DNA from: Taudactylus pleione
Taxonomy: Eukaryota > Chordata > Amphibia > Anura > Myobatrachidae
NCBI GenBank assembly: GCA_031769625.1
Contig: JAUIMM010000002.1
Location: 2,356,001 to 2,420,000, forward strand
Direction of reading: 5' to 3'
Length of the DNA: 64,000 nt
Every line of letters begins with the position of its first letter. Position 1 is the first letter of the stretch. The notes beneath the pieces were generated by a model that searched no databases, was not told the DNA's origin, and was given only the letters and a program-made list of their open reading frames with translations. A program made the position numbers and the translations under genes. Below, in pieces: positions 55,376-64,000 of the stretch.

Positions 55376-56250
55376 TGTCTCTTACTTAGATGCCTACAAG
55401 TCAATAACTCAGGACTCAATATTATCCAAAATGATGGAAATGATGTCAACTTTATGAGATGCATTTAGTTAAATATAAACATTATAAACATTTCAGGTAT
55501 ATTATTTATCTCATTAGTGCACATGTTATTAATGTCCAAAAGAATGCATTTATCTGGATTTATCATGTATGAAATATATATGAGGCATAGGTAACCATTG
55601 AAGATGTAATGTTGTCATGCACCGTTCCATTACAACTCTGAAATCCTGTCATAAATAAAAATAAAGTGAAGGGCGTAGCTATAGTAGGTGCAGGGAGGTG
55701 CGGCTACTACGGGTCCGCCCTCCCCTTCCACTCAGTTACACTGCCAGCGGGCGGGCGCTCACCTTCTGAGCCCCGTGGGTAGCTTTTCATTTTCTTAGCA
55801 GTGTGCTCTCCCAGCCGGCTCCTGATGCTGTGAGGAGGCGTGGCTGTGCTGAGCCTGCTGCCTGCTGGGACATCCCCAGATCACGGCCCACAGCCAGCCA
55901 GGCCTCCTCCCAGCATTAATGTGGAGAGATGGAACTGGCCGGAACTGAATATGGGCAGCAGCACAATGCTCTGAAATGTAAAGCCGTCCCCAGTATTTAG
56001 GAAGTGGGCGCCTGCCGTGGATGGCGTGCGGGGAGGAAGGGAGGGGGGCATGGGGCCCGTGGAAATTTTGCTATGGGGCTTCCATCGGTCTCACTACGTC
56101 TCACTACGTCCCAGAACTTGTAAAACACTTGCAGTGTATTCCTATGTAATAATATTAATAGACCTTTTCAATCAGTACATCAGATACATTTTTGAATATA
56201 GTTTTGTACTTGCAAATCTCTAAGCACTTTTAATAGTTAGCTTGCATGAA
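55376..56250. other. intergenic, one GC-rich repeat
   Basis: 55,670-56,060 begins 'agggcgtagctatagtaggt', similar to the CAGGGCCGTAACTAG hAT end at 31,247, and holds GC-rich text. No gene. Confidence 0.4.
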
Positions 56251-56274
56251 AAAAGGACCAGTAACAAACGATAT

Positions 56275-56756
56275 TGAGCAGACACACTAACCAATACGTC
56301 ACCCGACATGTCTGGCCGCAGGAACCTGTAGTGACGTCATTGTCGGCTGATCCTTGGCCAGCATATGGGTTGGTTGGCGGTATGGCCGTACACACCGCCA
56401 GATGTACCAATATATTGGCATCGTCTATGCTCCACAGCTGACCAGATATGTCTGTGAACTACGTAATTCACAGACATATTCATTTATCAACAAGTTTTAT
56501 CACTCACAACGAGTGATAAAACTGGCTGCGTATGATAATGGTGCTCCAGCCAATCAGCTCCCAACTGTCATCTGTTTAAAAAATGACAGTTGGGAGCTGA
56601 TTGGTTTGAGCACCATTTATCATACACAACGAGTTCTATCACTCGTTGTGAGTGATAAAACTTGAGGCCCATTATCTGTACACACAACCCGATGCACTAT
56701 GCGATATGTCGTTCGACAGCTGAACAAACTAAATATCACATAGTGTGTACCCAGCA
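56275..56756. mobile_element. Harbinger-like MITE with a nested palindrome
   Basis: The outer element closes 'catagtgtgtacccagca'. A palindromic MITE (about 56,490-56,664) with 'caagttttatcactcacaac' and 'gttgtgagtgataaaacttg' is inserted in it; inner arms 'ccaatcagctcccaactgtc' pair as well. Confidence 0.7.
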
Positions 56757-56759
56757 TTA

Positions 56760-58433
56760 CTGTCTCACTTCTCTCCATACTGTACACTGACAAATGGCAT
56801 CATCGTGACCAGTGAGATCCCTAAAACACCACTGGAGCTGGGGAAAGGTTAACCCGAAAATGGAAAGGATGTGAGAACATTTGTTAATAATGGCAAACCA
56901 TTAACTAAAGAAAAGATTACAGGAGATTACATGAATTTAAATGTCTATACTCAATGAGAGTAAAAAAAAAATCATATTGAATTATCACATTATTATAATA
57001 ATAGGATTTTCAAATGTGTGTGTTTTTTTTTCTAGTTATTTATTGTCAGTTTTTGTCTCTTTCTAAATAACTACGTATATGTGCCCTGTATTTTTATCAT
57101 ATTCAGAAGGAATCCCTGTGTTAAGATTGTTTTTTTTTTTTTTTTTAGAGCAGGTTCTGCTCAGTCAATCATGCTTTATGAGACAGTGTTTATTTCTCTC
57201 CCAAAATAAGTGTATTGGTGCATATGTGAGCAAATCTATTCATTGGAGCACAACAGCCAAGTGATTTTACATGACAACCATGTAAATGTGTTATCCGCTA
57301 AGTGTATTTAACAATGAAGAATCTGTACATTGAGTACAGCCTCCCAGCATCCTACAGGGATTCACATATTTAGGGCAGAAGGCAGACATCTGTTAGTGCG
57401 ATTTATATGGCACCTTAGTATAGTTTAAATATATAATCCCCCTTAACGTCCTGACAGCCAGATATTTCCTTACTACAGTACAGTCCTCTCTGGCAGTAAA
57501 CAGTGATGAAAGGAGCCTAATTAAAAGTAATTTATTCTGTACACGATAAGCCCTGCTGTAGACTGCACAGATTCCGTTAAGTATATACTGTGTAGATTAA
57601 GTATCAATTTGTGATGAAAATAAAACATTACTTGTGAGCGTAGTTCATTCTTTACTCAGTAAATTCATATATCTATATCTCAGAAAATCACAAGTGTGTG
57701 AATATTCAAAGAGCAAGTGTCCTGCTCCAAATAAATAGCAATCAATAATAAGTCCATCTCTTCATATGTTACAGGAAAGTTGACAGCGATTTAGTTTTTT
57801 TGTTTGTTTACATTATAAGACTTTAAAACTGTAATGAGACACGTTGTTCACCTTCACACAATGTATCACGTGACTGTAGTGTGGACATGTATTCCATTAC
57901 TAAAAAAATATTTGATGCTGTTCGTAGAGATAGGAAAGTCACTGTGAATTCTTGCACTTGGGATTACCACACAGCAACACTTCATTGAATTTGCTTTGGA
58001 CAGTACAGTAAAGGGTTTAATGGTAGTCCTTTGTTGGGCTGTTGGTTGCACCCATGGCAGGTCCATTATTTCTTTATGCATGGAAAAGCTTCAGTATACA
58101 GTACCATTTCCCCGAATAACTGTTCCTTTAACATGACATCTGCATACTAATGTCTTGTGTGGTATAACAGATATATCTGTTTCCGTCATGTTATAGACAT
58201 AAGGTGCAGCTTGAAAAAAAAAAAACATTTTTACAGAGAAGATAAAGTTGTGATCACGTACAGATAATCTATTCCTTTATCTTAGATAGGTTTGAGAATC
58301 CATTTTTTGAGCATGGGTGACTTTTTCACCATTGTCCTCCTTATTTATTGCCACAGACTTCCTACCTGACCTATGTGCATATGACACGTCACTTGTGGTA
58401 CAGTAATGCCCTCACATGTCTGCCAAACTGTAC
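56760..58433 (-). other. 3' region downstream of the V2-type receptor exon
   Basis: Holds the 3' UTR of the receptor by position. Minus-strand AATAAA hexamers lie at 58,344-58,349 (85 bp after the stop) and near 57,532; which one is used is unknown. No other gene seen. Confidence 0.4.
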
Positions 58434-58639
58434 TCAATACAGTGACTCCTTGGGTAAGGTGGTGGAACCAGTGAAACAAGAATCTTCAGGCAGGGAGTTC
58501 TTGCGTTGTTTTGTCCTACACCCACAACACAGGATGGCTTGTACGTCTTTGGAGACGCTGCTGCTGAAGATGGTGTAGATCCAAGGGTTGGTACAGCTGT
58601 TCAAACTAGCCAAAATCATCAGGATCTGAATAGCAGAAT
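58434..58639 (-). CDS. V2-type vasopressin/vasotocin receptor, last coding exon
   Basis: G-protein-coupled receptor of the vasopressin/oxytocin family; V2-type receptors couple to cAMP and drive water retention. After a ctttctgcag acceptor the exon enters at phase 1 and encodes SAIQILMILASLNSCTNPWI, YTIFSSSVSKDVQAILCC, then a short hydrophilic tail ending KESLY and TGA. LASLNSCTNPWIY-xxFSSSVS is the TM7 of AVPR2 (V1 and oxytocin receptors have LNSCCNPWIY). NPxxY is intact, and the Cys-Cys after it is the usual palmitoylation site. AVPR2 genes have their last intron at this place. The rest of the receptor must lie to the right of the window. It could also be an AVPR2-like paralogue. Confidence 0.88.
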
Positions 58640-58737
58640 CTGCAGAAAGAAAACATCAGAGTAGCCCATTATACAACTGTATGTATATTTTTAAAATAGA
58701 TGCTGTATGGTTATGCCATTGAATTTTTACATTTAAA

Positions 58738-58944
58738 TGCAACTTGAGCCCGTCCTATCTAATGACAGAGAAAAGGATCTCACACCTGGTAGCTTTACTA
58801 CTTGCCACTATGATCAATGTTGTGAATCTGAACGCTCTAGGAAAAGGGTTGCAGATTCACAATTTGGATCACAGTGGCAAGTGGTGAAGTTACCAGGTGT
58901 AAGATACTTTTCATTGTCATTACATAGGACGGGCTCAAGTTGCA
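58738..58944. mobile_element. palindromic MITE in receptor intron
   Basis: TGCAACTTGAGCCCGTCCTA against 'taggacgggctcaagttgca'; inner pairs 'cacacctggtagctt' / 'aagttaccaggtgta' and 'cttgccactatgatc' / 'gatcacagtggcaag'. 207 bp, 99 bp from the exon acceptor. Confidence 0.9.
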
Positions 58945-59700
58945 AACATACCTATATAGAGGTGGGAATTTTTCTGATATAGTATTTAATAAGAAAAAAA
59001 AAATTCCTTTATTTGTTTTTACATTTTCATTGTTTTAATATAGTATGTAGTTTAATTAAAATTTTATTGTATTATATGCACATGCTTGAATAAAGAAAAA
59101 TTTGTTAAAAAGAAAAAGTTGTTAAAAAAAGAAATAAATCCAATCTGTGGATCATTGGTATCATCCTATTTCAATAATATACTGAGCTTTTAGACAACCC
59201 CTGATGAAGTCTTATAAGGAGACGAAACATGTAGGATAAAGAGGCTATAAGGATAGACAATCAAACTCTGAACCCTAGAATAAGGGTGGAAACATCTTAT
59301 ACCTTGAGATTGGAATGTCTGTAACTAACTGTGATGTAATTTGTATTGTGAAAAATGTGTTTTATCCAAATACATTTTAAAAATATATATTTTAATTGTA
59401 GTATTGGGGTTACAGCCCTATGGTATTATCTACTGAATTTTGGGTATAGCACAATTGGTATTGTTATTTCTTGGGGCAGGTTTATAACTTCCAGATACCC
59501 CTAGAACTATTTAATCCTTGTCAGTCACCAGAAAATCTTCAGATAATCAGCTAGGAAATAGAGAATATCAGCTTTAGTTTATTGTATATGCACCCTCTAG
59601 TGATTTGTTTGTGAATGTTATTTCGATAGGCCCTCACTATCAAGGGTCTCACAGAGAGGAGCAGTTGACTTGTACCTATAGGCTCAGGATAAAGGTATAT
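58945..59700 (-). other. receptor intron, motif at 59,200
   Basis: 59,200-59,250 has 'cccctgatgaagtcttataa' then 'ggagacgaaacatgtagg', a close match to 42,045-42,130. Otherwise AT-rich. Confidence 0.5.
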
Positions 59701-59703
59701 TTA

Positions 59704-59708
<5 letters not shown>

Positions 59709-59738
<30 letters not shown>
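59709..59738 (+). repeat. (TA)n microsatellite
   Basis: TA tract leading into the (TTA)n tail of the next element. Confidence 0.9.
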
Positions 59739-59742
<4 letters not shown>

Positions 59743-60115
59743 ATTATTATCCTTTATTTATATGGCGCCACAAAGGTTCCGCAGCGCCTTACACAGTACA
59801 TAAATGAGCACACAAGAAAAACAGTTAATAGTACTACAAAACAATGCAGGACAAGGACAAAGTTATAAACTCAGCTGCAAAACACAAGCAGCAGGACATG
59901 AGCAACCAGGTGTTAGGTGCCATTGTGGAGAGTTAGGAGTAAATTATACTATAAGTAGGGGGAGGAGAAGCACGTGAGGATGAGGGCCCTGCTCGTGAGA
60001 GCTTACATTCTAAAGGGGAAGGGCAGACAGACAGGGGCGACACAGAGGGGTAGATAGTGAAGAAGGAGCATGGAGCAGTGGGTTAGGATATGTGCTGTGG
60101 AATGTGTGTGTATAA
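59739..60115 (-). mobile_element. LINE 3'-end fragment
   Basis: Antisense copy of the LINE 3' region of 2047-2420: (TTA)n, 'ttatatggcgccacaaagg', 'tccgcagcgccttacac', and later 'gggcagacagacaggggcga'. Non-coding part only. Confidence 0.75.
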
Positions 60116-61158
60116 GACGACCTGATGTTATGTAAAAATTAAGTCCTTCATACATCTATCTCTATGATAGAAAATACATTGTTTGTGTTATTTACATGAG
60201 AGATGTACAAAGTAAAGTAGAAGCACTTTAATTTGTGTGTTACAATTTAGCATCTATATACAGCCTGACAAGAAATGCAGCTATTATGGGACTGTCCCGC
60301 CATCCTAATACAGTAGTGACTACTTTAGTTCCAGCTGCTGTGTGCTATGCCATGCTCCTGTGAGTGGGTGCATCTCACATGCTAGACCCACTCACAGGAG
60401 CATATACACAGTACATATATATATATATTTTATATTTTTTTTATTGGTGCCCATGCAGAAGGGGGAAGTCCAGGTGATGGGGCATGGTGCAGCAAAGTGA
60501 ATCATTGTAGCACAACCACCTGGAAATATGGGCAGCATTTAGCCCAGTTGTCCCCCATATTCCAGGAGAGTATGCACCACATTATTAAATAAGCAATCTT
60601 GATAAAAAGCTTAATGTGTTAGAGTTGACACCACATCATAGGCATTTTAAGAGGGGGCCTTTGTGTAATCTCCATTTAGGCCCAGCTCTCTGGCCCTGGC
60701 GCTTTTTTCCTTGTTGATTTTTCTACTGTGAATATCTCTGAGAAAATGGCATTGGCACCTTTTCCAGGTGATATCGGCAGTGTTGGCAGAAAGGATATGT
60801 ATTGTCTATAGGTGCAGGGTGTTGTGGACCCTCCTCGACTCAGGGGCCCGTGTGACCCACACACCCTGCACCAATCATAGATACGCACTTGGGTCACATG
60901 AGGTTTTGATAAACTTACATATTTACATAAAAAAAAACACATATTACTTCACTAGATTATTTGTAGTTCATTTTTTGGAGTTAAAACCGTCTGATTGGTC
61001 TCTTGCAGGAATTATGCCCTGTCCCAAAACATCCATTCATGTTTCTGCTTTCTCTCTGTCACTCCTCATACATTTGTCTGCATCCTTTGGCGGTATCCTT
61101 AACCACAGTCCTTAATGTCATATGTTGGTAATCAGTGTTGTGGACATTGTCGTCCGAT
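60116..61158. other. receptor intron, repeat scraps
   Basis: 60,800-60,890 is another 'ggtgcagggtgttgtg ... acaccctgcacc' inverted element. Nothing else recognised. Confidence 0.45.
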
Positions 61159-61262
61159 GGATAAAGAAAGCTTCTCACAAAAAGTGCCCAAGTTTCAGCC
61201 ACCGACGCATTCCGCTGCTGAACCTTGGCACAGGGCACTTTTTGTGAGAAGCTTCTTTATCC
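61159..61262. repeat. long hairpin, 30-bp arms
   Basis: GGATAAAGAAAGCTTCTCAC...AAAGTGCCC pairs with GGGCACTTT...GTGAGAAGCTTCTTTATCC around a loop of about 43 nt, with a single one-base bulge. Confidence 0.85.
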
Positions 61263-63799
61263 ATATGATGACATTGGCAGCGTAGGACCATTGCTAATTA
61301 GGATCCCATTCAACAAACACAACAGAGCGAGTAAAACACTTTAATAGCTGGACTGATATTCCCCACAGGACATATATTTCTTGTTCACGAACTGCCCATT
61401 GAATAGTGCCTAGGCTCCATTTATTGAATATATCTACTATGAGCTTTATATTTTAATATCTGTAATAGTCTGTCAATATATGTATTGTTTTTTCACCTTG
61501 TGAATTTCAGCGCTGTTTTTTTTCTATATCTGTATTATATGTATTAAGGAGACTGACTATCTCTTCTATAACAGCGGCTTTGGAGAAACAACACACAGCA
61601 GTGCCCGTACCTTATTATAATTATTATAATAAACACTTATCCTTGGGTGATGCTCTGCCAGAATATGGGGCATATTTATCACAATCCGCATTAAAAATGC
61701 GGATATGATAAATATTTTTAGCGGAAAGGCACAACGTGAAATTTTATATTTTCACACAAATTTACTAATCCTGTGAGCCCGTCCTGCTGAAGAGCTGGAA
61801 CCAGTGCGATAGCGTAAAGTTATCACGCCTCTTCCTGGTTCGGGTCCTCAGTGCTTATTGCGCATGCGAGACCAACGGCCGGCGCATAGGTCACCAGGGG
61901 CTGATGGTGAGAGATCCATAGTACATCTGGGGGATCCTTAATATTTAGGGGAAGGGGCCCTAGATTGCACACCCTAAGCACAATGTGAGGTGCTACTTGC
62001 TGAGACTTGTAGTGCTGCAAGCAGAAAAAGAGACAGATGCAAGTGCACACTCTATCTATGCTGAACCTAATAATTATACTGCTAAATTGCATCCAAGAGG
62101 TTCTTAGCATAATAATGGCCATAATTATGGGTCTGCCCACCGGGTCCAGGTTGACCTCTGTCAGGCAGGTCCCTAACACTCCTATGGAACAAATACAGGG
62201 CACAGGACCCCCCAGGCCAACCCAGCAGAACCGTCCCATGGCATCACACTAGTGTGAGATTTAAAGTGAGGGTTAAAGAATCCTTAATATTTGCGGGTAC
62301 TTCCCAAAAATGCCTGTTTTGGGGGAAGTTCCCGCAAATATTTAATGATAAATAAGCCACTATAAATCCTCACAAAATTCTACCCTGTAATAAATATAAT
62401 CAGCTCCTCTACACACATTCTGGGACAAGGGTTCCTGACAATAACAGAGACCCTGATGAATCTCGAACAGACCACGAAGTCCCTTCAAACATCTCAGGAA
62501 TTTTGCACATGGGCGAAACTGCAGAAAATAGAGGACAGCTTATCAGACTAGATGGAAGTCATCAGCTTTCGTGTAGGCGTGAGCAAGGATTATATATCCA
62601 CAGGGCTGTAACTTTGGGCTAGTGTTTGACTACATCTGAGGCCAAATCCAACAGGAACACCTACTGAGTGTTTGGAGAAGGACATGGATGTTTATTGGGG
62701 TTTTGAGGCTCAGAGTTTTGTATAAAAACATTCAAAGGCGTGGAACTTTATTCTCACCCGTGTGTGTCCGGCAGCATGACTGGGCATTAACCTGTTTCGT
62801 ACCAGATAAATTAAATATTTCTTAGTAAATTGCAACTAATGATTTGTTGTAAATATAATTTATACATTCATAGATTATAAAAAAAAAATAATACGGATTG
62901 CTGCCATTTATCACAAAATAAGCATTCTATTCAATAATTTTCTTCTGTTATCGTTTGCATGGGGAAACTTATCTCGGGCAAAACCTACCAAATCTTATTG
63001 CCGACAAGGACTACCTCACTAAGCTCACCTTCTCTAGTCAGCCGATGCAAACTGCTCATCCGCAAATGCTAATATCTTTCTCCGCAAACTCATGCTCTTT
63101 GGCAGAAATCTAGGTGCTTATGTGCTTATGTACAAATCAGGGAAAGGTACTACCGAAGCTGTTTTTGCAAATGACCTTCACTGTGTGTAGGGTTCACTAA
63201 GTGCCTACCAGGGGGGCTTGCACAGAAGCTAGCTCTATGGTGGTGCACTCCATTCATTTCATCAGAGCACGTACTGTACAATCTTCTGTTTACTTAACAT
63301 GTTCCGCAATGTTGAGAAGCTTGCAGAACACTTAATAAGAACGTGGGAGCACAAGCATTTGGAGGTGTCTGCAGTGTGGTACATTGTTCTGCAAATGTAC
63401 AACCACTTAAATATTAAATGGTACAAACCACATGAGTTATTACTTAGCTTAGTTCAAGCTGTCTAGTTTATAAAGCGAATTAAGGGTAATATAATTACCT
63501 ATTGCGCTGCAGCACAGTAACTGAGACAGCGGGAAAAGCTATTATCAAAATAAGTGCCGTTTCCAACAATAAAACAGGAAAAACTGAAACATTGTGCACA
63601 ATTTTACTTATCTATTTACACAAAGCTATATACAGGTATTAGAAGTTATTCTGTTTTAGTTGGGTGTAAGGAATAATTGTTGTGTCATACCACTGCTGTC
63701 ACTAATGGCCCTGCTATTGTCACTGCAGCTATTGTAGGTGATATCTTTGGGACAATTGATCAATGAGACATCAGCAGCAGGGAATTGGTATGTAATTTC
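61263..63799. other. receptor intron or flank, MITE scraps
   Basis: 61,668-61,720 has 'gggcatatttatcacaatcc' with a 'ccgcattaaaaatgcgg' palindrome; 62,288-62,345 is a hairpin ('ttaatatttgcgggtacttc' with 'gaagttcccgcaaatattta'). No further receptor exon was found. Confidence 0.45.
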
Positions 63800-64000
63800 G
63801 GCTGTCAGAATGCCTCCTGTCAAAACACCGACAGCGGCATCCTGATGGTTGATGTCCCGACAGGGGTGGGGTATACTTACCCTTCCCCCTTCTCCCCCTA
63901 ACCCTTCCTTCTTGTAGCCTAACCCTAATGCGCCCCACCCCTCACCCTAACCCTAACTTTCCCTGTTAGTGCCTAAACCTAAGTCTGCCCCCTTCGTGCC
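63800..64000. repeat. CCCTAA-cored repeat, cut by the window edge
   Basis: 'caccgacagcggcatcctga' then a core with several CCTAACCCTAA words. Confidence 0.55.

Noticed and set aside
58434..58619. Reading the receptor exon as a complete small gene from its internal Met
   Set aside because: An acceptor lies 20 bases upstream and the frame is open back to it; the sequence is TM7 plus tail of a seven-helix receptor.

Overview
The window is vertebrate nuclear DNA, most probably from a frog or toad with a large, repeat-rich genome. The evidence is spliced genes with GT-AG introns, dense DNA-transposon debris (Tc1/mariner, hAT, Harbinger-like and piggyBac-like MITEs, a Helitron helicase scrap), 5'-truncated L2/CR1-type LINEs with (TAA)n tails, and an AVPR2-type vasotocin receptor exon. 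The species cannot be named from sequence alone.

Left third (about 370-19,880, plus strand): a kinesin-8 gene most like KIF19. Seven exons (372-7487) encode about 303 residues of motor domain: P-loop, switch I SSRSH, switch II DLAGSE and the YRDSKLT segment. The first coding exon lies to the left of the window. Where KIF19 continues into neck and tail, this gene has an amplified array of exon cassettes: K (84 bp), A (88 bp), B (61 or 70 bp) and C (190-526 bp). C is itself a coding minisatellite of a 14-residue unit, roughly PMPRKHLAVPEAVV. Layout: A-B-C, A-B-C, K-A-B-C, K-A-B-C, K-A-B-C, K-B. Exon phases make each cassette a 0-0 module, so copies can be added without frameshift. One copy (block 4) has lost the splice donor of its A exon, and the last block is decayed. 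A remote sixth C exon (24,548) and a candidate terminal exon (25,800) follow.

20,677-24,095: a MITE-like element swollen by about 60 copies of a 49-bp satellite, inside the block 6 remnant.

Middle (about 26,000-57,000): I found no host gene. It is a mosaic of mobile-element fossils, several with clean terminal inverted repeats and target-site duplications. The richest place is 49,506-53,480, where a palindromic MITE was split by a second element that then received two Tc1-like transposons, each with an inactivated DD34E transposase.

Right end (58,434-58,639, minus strand): the last coding exon of a V2-type vasopressin/vasotocin receptor (TM7 NPWIY, Cys-Cys in the tail, stop). Its upstream exons lie beyond the right edge. 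Both partial genes point out of the window and no functional link between them is implied.
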